DNA from: PMG-095 sp037200885
GTDB lineage: Bacteria; Myxococcota_A; Polyangia; Polyangiales; Polyangiaceae
Reading direction: 5' to 3'
DNA: 64,000 bases
Assembly: GCA_037200885.1 (NCBI GenBank)
Contig: JBBCIN010000001.1
Coordinates: 806,001-870,000, forward strand
Shown here: positions 45,888 through 54,160 of the stretch, piece by piece
Position numbering within the stretch: position 1 is the first letter of the stretch
Layout of the letters: each line of letters opens with the position of its first letter
Translations under genes and position numbers: made by a program
Notes under the pieces: model-generated
What the model saw: the letters and a program-made list of their open reading frames with translations, nothing else
Told to the model about the DNA's origin: nothing
The model's database searches: none

Positions 45888-46753
45888 TCATAGGATTCGG
45901 TGCACGAGCACAATGATTGCGCACCCGCGACCAGACGTCTTGAGCAAGATCGGCTGTTCCGGGTCACTCCATTGAAGCTTGCGTGAACGCCCGCCGATGC
46001 CGGTCCCACCGGCTGAGAAGTAGTTCCCCCATTCAGATCCGTCCTTCACCTCGTAGCCGTCGCCGTCGTAGACCGAGAGCTGTGGAACACGCTGGTCGGT
46101 TGAACTGCGAAAACGTGATATTCACCGGGGAAAAAGACTGAAAACCTGAGCTTCGCATCTGTCTCGAGAGCACGAGCATCTTTTGGGACACGACTTGCAG
46201 CGGCTCGTCTCGCCAGAGTCCGACGGTTTGGTGAGAACGCGATGCAGGTACTGAGCATGCGCGTCGGTGCATCGGCCCGTGTGCGCCTCCGTATCCAGCG
46301 CGGTTTGTCGTTCTCGTTCGGCCGCCTCACGTGCGTCGTCGCGAGCTGCGAGTTCCTTGCTCAGGTTCTCTCGCGTCGGGGCAACTCGCCGTTCGATGTT
46401 CGGGGTGCTGGCGAGGCGGCCGACGCTGGTTTCTCCGCGCTGGCTTGGCCTGTCACGGCGGCGGCGGCAAACAGCGCGCCTGCCTTTTGAAGGTCGCTTT
46501 TGCGTCGTCACAGCGCACGTACCCGATGGTGTTTTCCTGGCAGTGATCGACTCGCTTTGTCGCTTCTTCGACGAGCGCCTCGCACCGCTCTTCCGTCGGA
46601 CAGCCCTCAGCGAGTTTCGAGCGGAACCCATCATTCTGCAAAAACACGCTGCTGCACCCGGCGCCTACCGCGGACAGGGGCCGCGGCGAGAAAGGGAACC
46701 GTGACGGCCTTGTTCAAGAAATGGCGGGTGTACACTTCGCCTACGTTCATCAT
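45888..46753 (-). pseudogene. Predicted lipoprotein, multiple frameshifts
   Basis: An ATG at 46753 begins NVGEVYTRHFLNKAVTVPFL; after a shift in a CCCC run the lipobox LSAVGAGCSS appears, then FLQNDGFRSKLAEGCPTEER, CEALVEEATKRVDHCQENTI. After further shifts come REAAERERQTALDTEAHTG, LRFSVFFPGEYHVFAVQ and DGDGYEVKDGSEWGNYFSAG, with a stop at 45888. Four frame changes are needed, so the gene is not functional as written. Function unknown. Confidence 0.55.
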
Positions 46754-46837
46754 TTTTGCCTCCCGACGCGCGGTAATCGCTAAATAGAACATATCTGTTC
46801 CTCGTTTCGCAAGCTGTCCTGAGACCTCCTCGGGGAG

Positions 46838-47104
46838 GTGACGCGCGAAGACCCGACCGTCCTGCTCAAGAATATTGGGCTCCGCATTGCGGAACTGCGG
46901 GGAAAACGTGACTGGTCTCGTGAGGCGCTCGCCGAGAAGCTCAAGGTAAGCGCCCGCTACGTCGGGCGAATCGAGGCAGGCGGACAGAACTTAAGTGTGG
47001 ACCGCCTAGCGTGGCTGGCAGGTGCGCTGGGGGTGCGGGTCGTTGACCTGTTTGCGGCTCCCGGAATCGATCGGATCCGGGTCGGGCGACCTCCTCGGGT
47101 CTAG
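46838..47104 (+). CDS. XRE-family helix-turn-helix regulator
   Basis: 88 residues from GTG 46838, with GGGGAG just upstream. The HTH reads NIGLRIAELRGKRDWSREAL, AEKLKVSARYVGRIEAGGQN and LSVDRLAWLAGALGVRVVDL. It is transcribed away from the lipoprotein/terminase block. It may be the element's repressor; the AT-rich 80 bp upstream (TAAATAGAACATATCTGTTC near 46782) could hold the operator. Confidence 0.85.
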   Translation: MTREDPTVLLKNIGLRIAELRGKRDWSREALAEKLKVSARYVGRIEAGGQNLSVDRLAWLAGALGVRVVDLFAAPGIDRIRVGRPPRV

Positions 47105-47197
47105 CGAGCGAAGCCGCGCGGTCTTTGGTTGTCACACCCGGCGTCAACAAAACGTCCGGATCGTTGACGGCGCCTCCATGGAACTTACACTCAAGGT

Positions 47198-47904
47198 ATG
47201 GAGACGACGCGAACGCGAGTCATCGGCTACATCCGGGTGAGCACCGAAGGACAGGCCGACGCCGGAGTCAGCTTGGACGCCCAGCGCGAAAAGCTACGCG
47301 CCTACGCGGTTTGCGATGGACCTCGATCTGGTCGAGATTCTCGAGGACGCAGGAGCGTCGGCCAAGACACTGCTGCGACCGGCCCTTCAGGAAGCGCTGC
47401 GGAGGCTCGAGTCCGGTGCAGCGGCAGGTCTGCTGGTCACCAAGCTGGATCGGCTCACGCGCAGCGTTCGCGACCTCGGGGACCTCGTTGATTCGCTACT
47501 TCAGCACACGCTTTTCCCTGCTTTCGGTGAGCGATTCCATCGACACGCGCAGCGCAGCGGGTCGGCTCGTCCTAAACGTGCTTGCTTCCGTGTCACAGTG
47601 GGAAAGAGAGGCTACCGGCGAGCGTACACGTGAGGCACTCGATCATCTGCGTCGGGAAGGCGTTCGCCTCGGGCGCGACGCGCTCGGCTGGCGTCGACTC
47701 GCGGACGTCGATGGGGAAGGACGCCGCGTCGTAATATCGGACGCGGATGAGCGGAAGACCGTCGACCGGATTCGCGAGCTGCGTGGCGCTGGCATGAGTC
47801 TTCGTGCGATTGCTCTGGCGCTCGGAGGGGAAGGACGCCTCACAAAACGAGGAGGCAGCTGGCAGCCCGAGACCATCCGAAAGGTGCTGGCCCGTGTCGC
47901 CTAG
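47198..47904 (+). pseudogene. Serine recombinase (resolvase), two frameshifts
   Basis: It starts METTRTRVIGYIRVSTEGQA, with the catalytic Ser in YIRVSTEGQ. Near 47312 the frame changes to MDLDLVEILEDAGASAKTLL and AAGLLVTKLDRLTRSVRDLG, and near 47505 to SAAGRLVLNVLASVSQWERE, TGERTREALDHLRREG and a C-terminal helix-turn-helix-like region. All conserved blocks of a resolvase/invertase of about 235 residues are present, but in three frames. Confidence 0.8.
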
Positions 47905-47908
47905 CTCT

Positions 47909-48118
47909 CTAGATTTTTACCGACTCTCCCAACACTCGAGCCGCAAGAGCGCGTAGCGCCTCCATTGCGCTAGCACGAGGCGTCGGCGGCTTGACAAGAT
48001 TGCGCAGGCTAGCGGTCGTTGGCCGCGCGACCTTGAGCGTTGCGCGCTTCAAGCGTTTTCGGACACGTTTCTTCATCGAGAAATAGCCGACCCGTGCCAT
48101 CTGGGATTTTGAGAGCAT
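47909..48118 (-). CDS. Small basic hypothetical protein
   Basis: 69 residues from ATG 48118 (MLSKSQMARVGYFSMKKRVR), or 55 from ATG 48076. The middle is strongly basic (KKRVRKRLKRATLKVARPT), compatible with nucleic-acid binding. It converges on the resolvase remnant with a 4-bp gap. No family recognised. Confidence 0.4.
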   Translation of the reverse strand: MLSKSQMARVGYFSMKKRVRKRLKRATLKVARPTTASLRNLVKPPTPRASAMEALRALAARVLGESVKI

Positions 48119-48344
48119 CGCTTAAGTTTCGCTTTCGGAGGAAGTCAGACCTCATTGGATCGTACCGGGTACATGCGCAAGTGATTGCGCAACTCGTTTC
48201 GCGCGTGCACCTCGCTCCAAGCGTGCGCCGAGCGACGCCGTAGATCGGGCTCATAGGTACACCTTCGCCTTGAGCCCGGTGCAGAGCGACCGCCAACTCG
48301 ATGCGCTGCCTCGCCCTGTGCACAGGGCTGGTCGCTGCGATGAT

Positions 48345-48809
48345 TCACGGCAGAGCGACTTCCACCTCCCGAAACTTCTCGGAGCAACCATGACTGCGTC
48401 TGCAGCGGGCACGACGCGGGCACCCGATCAAGATGCCCCAGCGGCCGCCTTTTGCGAGATACCACGCGGCGCCGCGGTTCGCGTCGAAGGTGTCAATTGC
48501 GGCGTTGCCGTGGCTCCAGAGTGATCGCGCAGCGCCGGACGTGGGCAATTCGCCGATCTCTTCACCTTTCGCGAGTAGTGCATGCACGTGAAGGCTGCCG
48601 CTGCAGTGAGGCTCGACGCCGATGGCGGCTCGAACGTGACCGCAAGACGCACGCGCGATTCCGGAGAGCCACTTCCGGACGTCGCGCTCGACGCTCTTGT
48701 GACTCTCTTGGCGGCCCGAATAGGTCAACGTTGCCCAGAGCTGCCACCGCGCGTGTTGGTGGATGAAGCTGCCCAACGCCGCGCAGCGGTTGTTTGGTCG
48801 GAAAGCCAC
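48345..48809 (-). CDS. HUH-type replication initiator-like protein
   Basis: 154 residues from GTG 48809, 4 bases after the upstream XRE stop. WQLWATLTYSGRQESHKSVE, then GVEPHCSGSLHVHALLAKGE contains a His-x-His (HVH) metal motif of HUH endonucleases, and AAWYLAKGG gives a candidate nucleophilic Tyr. Rolling-circle Rep proteins of small phages and satellites look like this. The order integrase, excisionase, XRE, Rep is typical of satellite elements. Confidence 0.6.
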   Translation of the reverse strand: MAFRPNNRCAALGSFIHQHARWQLWATLTYSGRQESHKSVERDVRKWLSGIARASCGHVRAAIGVEPHCSGSLHVHALLAKGEEIGELPTSGAARSLWSHGNAAIDTFDANRGAAWYLAKGGRWGILIGCPRRARCRRSHGCSEKFREVEVALP

Positions 48810-48813
48810 GCCT

Positions 48814-49074
48814 TCACCGCACCGCCGAGCGTCTCGAGCGAACGGGCGGGAAGAGCACGCGCACTGGCTCTCCGAGCGCGTCGGCGATCCGTCGCTCCTG
48901 CTCAGGGCTGGGGGTACTGATACCCCGTACAATCGCTGAAAGTGCACTCGGCGAAATCCCGACTGCAAAGGCGATGGTGTACTGCGGCCTCTGCGCGGCT
49001 ACGATGGCGAGTTTCAGCGTCATATTCGGGCGCAGTTCTCGGCTCGCATCTCTGTCGCGTATTGTGCTCGACAT
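48814..49074 (-). CDS. XRE-like helix-turn-helix protein
   Basis: 86 residues from ATG 49074, overlapping the upstream stop (TTGATG). The DNA-binding part is LKLAIVAAQRPQYTIAFAVG, ISPSALSAIVRGISTPSPEQ, ERRIADALGEPVRVLF, a typical XRE fold. It probably regulates the int-rep module. Confidence 0.75.
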   Translation of the reverse strand: MSSTIRDRDASRELRPNMTLKLAIVAAQRPQYTIAFAVGISPSALSAIVRGISTPSPEQERRIADALGEPVRVLFPPVRSRRSAVR

Positions 49075-49271
49075 CAACGTCGCGCCTCGTTCAACTGCGG
49101 GATTCGGCGCTCGGCGATCCAGTTGCGGAGGTCCGGCTCGGAAAAGCGTACGAGCCGCTTTCCAAGCCGAACGTGGGGCACCCGCTTTTGGCTCACCAGT
49201 GCGTAGAGAGTTCCCTTGGCGATCCCGAGGAAGACCGCCGCAGCGTCATAATCGATCAGCACTTCGGACAT
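49074..49271 (-). CDS. Excisionase/AlpA-type helix-turn-helix protein
   Basis: 65 residues from ATG 49271 (MSEVLIDYDAAAVFLGIAKG). TLYALVSQKRVPHVRLGKRL, VRFSEPDLRNWIAERR is the HTH_17 excisionase signature. It lies directly downstream of the integrase and is the likely directionality factor of the element. Confidence 0.85.
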   Translation of the reverse strand: MSEVLIDYDAAAVFLGIAKGTLYALVSQKRVPHVRLGKRLVRFSEPDLRNWIAERRIPQLNEARR

Positions 49272-49342
49272 TGGTTGGCTTCTCCTTGAGCAAGGCCGAC
49301 GACTGCCCTGCAACGAAGCCGAGCTTGTCAGCCCGCGCCATT

Positions 49343-50530
49343 TCAGTCTCCTGCAACGGGTAGCGTCATGCTTGCAGGAAGATCGGCAGCGCCACTACTG
49401 CCTTTGCGCTGAAGCTTGATCAGGACACCTCCGGTTCCGACCGCTCCTCCGAAACGGTCCCAGTCTTCGGAGAACGCCTCCGGTGCCAGGTGCGCGTATC
49501 GCATCGTCATCTGCACCGACTTGTGACCGAGAATCTTCTGAAGTTTGAACAGCTCACCCGACCGCATGACCCAGTGGCTGGCGAAGGTGTGACGCAAGCC
49601 GTGAAACGTGATGTACCACCGCAATTTCCCAGCTCGGCTTACGCGCGGAAACTCGGCTCGATTGAGAACCCGATGCAGCGTTTCCTGGAAAATCCGCGAC
49701 GCCGGATCTCTCATCGAGCCGACCTCGTTCGAAAACAGCAAGTCGTTCGAAGTTCGGAGCCGCCATGCGCGAAGACACGGAAGCAGCGCGTTCACGATCG
49801 GAACGTGACGCACGTCGCCTGCCTTTGTGGGCCCGTCGAAGCTGCGTTGAACTGTGATCAACCGACGCTCAAAATCGACGTCATCCCAGTGCAACGCAGC
49901 AAGCTCTCCTTTGCGCATCCCGGTGTAGATCGCGGTCGCGTAGAGGGCGTGCACAATCTCTCCTTCCTCGTGGGCAGCGAGCAAGAGGCGAGCGACCTCG
50001 TCCTCGGTTCGAAGGAATGCGAAATCAGCGTCGCAGAGCCTAACCTGTGGTTTGCGAATCCTCGGAAGGGCGACGATCCAGCTCAAGTCTTTCGCTACGT
50101 TCAGCATGGAGATGAGCAGCGTCAGCAGATTGCCGATCGTCTTCGGGCTGAGCTGGTCGCGGTCTCGCACGAAGCGGTCCACCTGGAGCACGCCAACGTC
50201 GGCGACGTTCAGCCCTTTAAAACTGGGCCGGAAATGCTTGCGGATGATGCTTTCGTCGTGGTGCTTGCTCCGCTTCCGGCTGGCGCGGTTCTCGAGCCAG
50301 TAGTCGCAAAGCTCTGCGAATGAGTGCGACGCCGGTCGCTCGGCCCGGAGGCCATGCCTGACCTCTTCAGCCTCCGCCTTCTTTCGGTGCTCGAACGCCT
50401 CGGCGTCGCGCTTCTTCGTGAACGTCTGGCTCTGGCGCTCGCCGCGCTGGTCCACCCAGCGTGCTCGCCAACCCTTGCCATGCTTGCTCGGCATCGTCTC
50501 GACCGGGATCCTTCCCGCGTCCAAGACCAT
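49343..50530 (-). CDS. int: Tyrosine integrase of the tRNA-fMet element
   Basis: About 395 residues from ATG 50530; ATG 50494 (MPSKHGKGWRARWVDQRG) is an alternative and the frame is open to 50584. It has an N-terminal arm-binding region, a core-binding domain (SFAELCDYWLENRASRKRSK) and a catalytic domain with Arg in YTGMRKGELAALHWDDVDF, HxLR in ITFHGLRHTFASHW, His in KILGHKSVQMTM and Tyr in MRYAHLAP. All catalytic residues are intact. It lies about 120 bp from the tRNA-fMet gene in which the element is inserted. Confidence 0.95.
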   Translation of the reverse strand: MVLDAGRIPVETMPSKHGKGWRARWVDQRGERQSQTFTKKRDAEAFEHRKKAEAEEVRHGLRAERPASHSFAELCDYWLENRASRKRSKHHDESIIRKHFRPSFKGLNVADVGVLQVDRFVRDRDQLSPKTIGNLLTLLISMLNVAKDLSWIVALPRIRKPQVRLCDADFAFLRTEDEVARLLLAAHEEGEIVHALYATAIYTGMRKGELAALHWDDVDFERRLITVQRSFDGPTKAGDVRHVPIVNALLPCLRAWRLRTSNDLLFSNEVGSMRDPASRIFQETLHRVLNRAEFPRVSRAGKLRWYITFHGLRHTFASHWVMRSGELFKLQKILGHKSVQMTMRYAHLAPEAFSEDWDRFGGAVGTGGVLIKLQRKGSSGAADLPASMTLPVAGD

Positions 50531-50611
50531 CGGTCTCCTGCAAGCCCCGACGTTCCCATTGCAGGGAAACACCGTGCAGCGCACTGGCCCAAAGTTGGCC
50601 CAACAAACGAA

Positions 50612-50645
50612 AAACGGGACCCCACCTTTCGGTGAGATCCCGTTT
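50612..50645 (-). terminator. Terminator following tRNA-fMet, brought by the element
   Basis: On the minus strand AACGGGATCTCACC, loop GAAA, GGTGGGGTCCCGTT, then TTTCG: a 14-bp stem with two mismatches followed by a T run. It replaces the displaced original terminator at 38276-38312. Confidence 0.7.
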
Positions 50646-50649
50646 CCGT

Positions 50650-50731
<82 letters not shown>

Positions 50732-50944
50732 TCAGGGAGGCGTAAAGTACTCACGGCGGATGAACTGTCAAGCTTCGCGAATTGTTTTGTGATTTTGCTG
50801 AGTTGAGGACCGAAAACGGCGTGTTTTCTGGGCGCGCGCAGTGCTCGGCTAGGCGACCGAGCGCGCACTCGCGCTTCGACTCGGGGTTTCTTCATTCCGC
50901 GTGCTCGGCCCCAGCCTATCGGGTAAGTAGGTTGTTCCTGCCCC

Positions 50945-51406
50945 ATGCTGACGATGAAGACGAAATACGCGCTCAAGGCCCTCGCCTTGCTCGCCTCGGT
51001 CGATCAGGCCGAGCCCATGCTGATTGCGGACATCGCCGAGCGTGAGGGCATTCCCAAGAAGTTCTTGGAGCTGATCCTGCGGGAGCTCAAGCAACACGGC
51101 ATTCTCGATAGCCGCAAGGGGCGTGGCGGCGGGTATCTGCTTCGCCGGCGTCCAGAAGACATCAATCTGGCCAGCATCATTCGCATCCTGGACGGGCCGC
51201 TCGCGCCGGTGCCCTGCCTGAGCCAAACCGCCTATCGCCGGTGTGAGGGCTGTGAGGATGAACGCACGTGCGGGATCCGCCTGGTGCTGAAGGAGATGCA
51301 CCAATCAACGCTGCGCGTGCTCGAGGGCACCACACTCGCCGACGTGGCAGCGAAGGTACGAGAGGCGGCCGCGGGCATGAAGCCGGTCGCGCGGTACTCC
51401 ATCTGA
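50945..51406 (+). CDS. Rrf2-family transcriptional regulator
   Basis: 153 residues. Winged helix MKTKYALKALALLASVDQAE, IADIAEREGIPKKFLELILR, ELKQHGILDSRKGRGGGYLL, then a Cys cluster PCLSQTAYRRCEGCEDERTC. Cysteines of this kind hold a [2Fe-2S] cluster in IscR/NsrR/CymR-like members. It stands alone, so the target genes are not evident; the sulfur-handling encapsulin cluster 9 kb away is a possible but unsupported target. Confidence 0.9.
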   Translation: MLTMKTKYALKALALLASVDQAEPMLIADIAEREGIPKKFLELILRELKQHGILDSRKGRGGGYLLRRRPEDINLASIIRILDGPLAPVPCLSQTAYRRCEGCEDERTCGIRLVLKEMHQSTLRVLEGTTLADVAAKVREAAAGMKPVARYSI

Positions 51407-51769
51407 GAGGGGCGGGGAGGGGATCGTCGTCAATGCGTGAGCCGTCGGCCAGCAAGAGGGGGCGATCGCGATCCAGCTTCGCACCTCGCGCTAGGCTGAG
51501 TTTCCGGTGCTGGGCGTTTGCGCCGGCGTGAATCAGCGCGCAGCTTCGTTCGCCCGCCCGCCCGCTCGCCCGCTCAGCTTCGCTGAAGCCGATTGCAGTT
51601 TGAATTCGAACTTTGGTTTCCAATCCGGGCGCCGGCTGGTGGACAGGCGCTGAGCCGCGCGGATCCCAGCGAACGCCGGTCACTAACCCGCGGGTCACCG
51701 TCCATTAACGTAGACACGACGCTTTTTTGATGGCAGGGTCGGTTCAGTTTTGAGCTGGGAATTCGACCG
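51407..51769. other. Intergenic region before the AAA+ regulator
   Basis: 360 bp without a credible gene. It includes a simple-sequence stretch of CGCC/CGCT units at about 51549-51578 (GCCCGCCCGCCCGCTCGCCC). I find no -24/-12 element and no strong hairpin. Confidence 0.45.
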
Positions 51770-52879
51770 ATGACTGTTCTTACTTTGCCTGGAGCGGGAG
51801 CTCTAGCGCTCTCCGTACGGGCGAAAGCGTTGGTTTTCGAGGATCCGAAGTCGGTGGCGCTGCTGTCGCGTGTGCGGGAGATCGCGCCGCGCGCGGGGAG
51901 CGTGCTGATTACCGGAGAGACGGGCACGGGGCGCGAGCTCGTGGCGCGGCACCTGCATGAGTTGAGCGCGCGCGCGGCGCGGCCCTTCTTGGCGGTCAAC
52001 TGCAGTGGGTTTTCGCAGGCCGCGGCGGACAGTGAGCTGTTTGGGCATTTGAAGGGCGCGTGCGAGGGCGCGACGAGCGCCAAAGCGGGCTGGTTCGAGG
52101 CGGCGCACGGCGGCACTTTGTTCTTGGACGAGATTGGCGATCTCTCGCCCAAGTTGCAGCACAAGCTGCTGCGGGTGTTGTCGGCGGGCGAGGTCGTGCG
52201 GCTCGGCGCCGAGCAGCCAACGCCAGTTGACGTTCGCTTGATCGCCGCTACGAATGTAAACCTGGAAGAAGCCGTTCTAGCTGGTCACTTTAGTCGTGAG
52301 CTCTTGCACAGTTTGAGCGCGGCTACGCTCGAGCTTGCGCCGCTGCGCGAACGCGCGGGAGACATTTTGCCGTTGGCGCGACATTTCTTGGAGTTTTACC
52401 GACAGCGCTTGGACCTCGGCCCGACCGAGCTGGGCGCGGAGGCCGCGGCGCGGTTGCTCGACCATTCCTGGCCCGGGAACATTCGCGAGTTGGAGAACGC
52501 CATGCATCATGCGCTGCTGCTCTGCCATGGCACGCAGATCACCCCGGAGGATTTGCGCTTGAGCGCGCTCGATTCACGACCCGTGCGCAGCGCGCGCGGC
52601 GCAGGCGATGCGGAGGGTGAGCGTACGTCCTTCGAGCAAGCGTTGCTCGAGCTGTTCGATCAGCAATTGCCGAATCTGTTCGAGCGGATCGAAAACCTGG
52701 TGCTGAAAACGGCGTATCACCATTGCTCGCGCAATCAGCTGCAGACCGCGCGGCTGCTCGGTATCAGCCGCAACGTCGTGCGCGCGCGTTTGATTCGGTT
52801 TGGCGAAATTGCGGGCTCCGTGCGCGGCACCAAGAGTCCTCAGAATCGAGCGCCCGAGGCTCGGGAAATTACGGGATAA
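51770..52879 (+). CDS. NtrC-type AAA+ regulator with altered GAFTGA loop
   Basis: 369 residues. AAA+ domain from about residue 25: Walker A ITGETGTGRELVARHLHELS, Walker B GGTLFLDEIGDLSPKLQHKL, sensor region PVDVRLIAATN, arginine-finger region and WPGNIRELENAMHHALLL. The C-terminal Fis-like HTH is SRNQLQTARLLGISRNVVRA. There is no receiver or other sensor domain in front. The sigma-54 contact loop, normally GAFTGA, reads GACEGA (ELFGHLKGACEGATSAKAGW). Such a change often means loss of sigma-54 activation, so the protein may act as a sigma-54-independent regulator. One base separates its stop from ribBA. Confidence 0.88.
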   Translation: MTVLTLPGAGALALSVRAKALVFEDPKSVALLSRVREIAPRAGSVLITGETGTGRELVARHLHELSARAARPFLAVNCSGFSQAAADSELFGHLKGACEGATSAKAGWFEAAHGGTLFLDEIGDLSPKLQHKLLRVLSAGEVVRLGAEQPTPVDVRLIAATNVNLEEAVLAGHFSRELLHSLSAATLELAPLRERAGDILPLARHFLEFYRQRLDLGPTELGAEAAARLLDHSWPGNIRELENAMHHALLLCHGTQITPEDLRLSALDSRPVRSARGAGDAEGERTSFEQALLELFDQQLPNLFERIENLVLKTAYHHCSRNQLQTARLLGISRNVVRARLIRFGEIAGSVRGTKSPQNRAPEAREITG

Positions 52880-52880
52880 A

Positions 52881-54107
52881 ATGGCATTCGATAGCGTCGA
52901 AGCGGCAATCTCTGCAATTGCAAAAGGTGAGATCGTCGTGGTCGTAGACGACGCCGCGCGTGAGAACGAGGGCGATCTGATCCTGGCGGCCGAGCATGCG
53001 ACAACCGAAAAGATAGCCTTCATGGTTCGGCATACGAGCGGTGTCCTGTGCGCCACCTTGCCGCACGAGCGTGCGCGTGACCTCGGGCTGCCGTTGATGG
53101 TGGCGGACAACACTGAGTCGATGCGCACCGCGTTCACGGTCTCGGTCGACCATACGGTCGGCACCACCACGGGGATCTCGGCGGCGGACCGGAGCGCGAC
53201 ACTCCGCGCATTGGCGGACCCGTTGCGCAAGGCCGGGGACTTTGCGCGACCGGGACACATCTTCCCGCTGCGCGTGCGTGAAGGCGGCGTGCTGCGCCGT
53301 GAGGGGCACACCGAAGCCGCGTCGGATTTGGCGCGCTTGGCCGGGCTTGCGCCGGTCGGCGTCTTGGCCGAGCTCGTGAACGACGATGGCAGCATGAAAG
53401 ATCCCGAGCAGGTCGCGCGTTTCGCGGAAGAACATCGACTGGTTCGCATCAGCATCGCCGATCTGATCGCTTATCGGCGGCGCACGGAGGTGCTCGTCGA
53501 GCAAGTGGCGGACGCGCGCTTGCCCACTCGGCATGGCGTGTTCAGTGCGCGTGTGTACCGCGGCATGTTGGACGGCATCGAGCACGTGGCGCTCGTGCGC
53601 GGTGAAGTGCGCGGCGCGCAAAACGTGCTCGTGCGTGTGCACTCGGAATGCCTCACCGGAGATATTTTTGGTAGCACGCGCTGCGATTGCGGCAGCCAGC
53701 TCGAGTCCGCGTTGGAGAAGATCGCGGCAGTGGGGCAGGGCGTGGTGGTGTACCTGCGCGGGCACGAGGGGCGAGGCATCGGCTTGACCAGCAAGATGCA
53801 CGCCTACAAGTTGCAAGACCAAGGGCGGGATACCGTGCAGGCAAACCTCGATCTCGGGTTGCCCGTCGATTCCCGCACGTACGATGTGGGCGCGCAAATC
53901 CTGACTGACTTGGGCGTGACCACGATGCGTTTGATGAGCAACAATCCCGCCAAATTCAAGGAGCTGGAAGGTTACAAATTGCGTATCGTGGAGCGCGTGC
54001 CGCTGCTCACTCGGCCGACGCTGGACAACATCGCGTATCTCAGTACCAAACAGCTGAAATTGGGTCACACGCTGGGCGTGCTGCCCTGCCCGGTACCGGT
54101 AAGTTAA
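52881..54107 (+). CDS. ribBA: RibBA, bifunctional riboflavin biosynthesis enzyme
   Basis: 408 residues from ATG 52881. The N-terminal half is 3,4-dihydroxy-2-butanone-4-phosphate synthase (VVVVDDAARENEGDLILAAE; GHTEAASDLARLAGLAPVGV). The C-terminal half is GTP cyclohydrolase II with zinc ligands in HSECLTGDIFGSTRCDCGSQ and the signature YLRGHEGRGIGLTSKMHAYK. It feeds both branches of riboflavin synthesis. It follows the AAA+ gene directly, and I see no FMN riboswitch upstream. Confidence 0.97.
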   Translation: MAFDSVEAAISAIAKGEIVVVVDDAARENEGDLILAAEHATTEKIAFMVRHTSGVLCATLPHERARDLGLPLMVADNTESMRTAFTVSVDHTVGTTTGISAADRSATLRALADPLRKAGDFARPGHIFPLRVREGGVLRREGHTEAASDLARLAGLAPVGVLAELVNDDGSMKDPEQVARFAEEHRLVRISIADLIAYRRRTEVLVEQVADARLPTRHGVFSARVYRGMLDGIEHVALVRGEVRGAQNVLVRVHSECLTGDIFGSTRCDCGSQLESALEKIAAVGQGVVVYLRGHEGRGIGLTSKMHAYKLQDQGRDTVQANLDLGLPVDSRTYDVGAQILTDLGVTTMRLMSNNPAKFKELEGYKLRIVERVPLLTRPTLDNIAYLSTKQLKLGHTLGVLPCPVPVS

Positions 54108-54160
54108 ACCACGCCCTCAATTGACGAGTGAGCGTCCTGGTTCAATAATTTGGGGGCAAG

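Noticed and set aside
45967..45982. Plus-strand CCATTGAAGC, a 10-base match to the repeat handle
   Set aside because: It lies inside the lipoprotein remnant, lacks any stem homology or spacer/second repeat, and is likely by chance.
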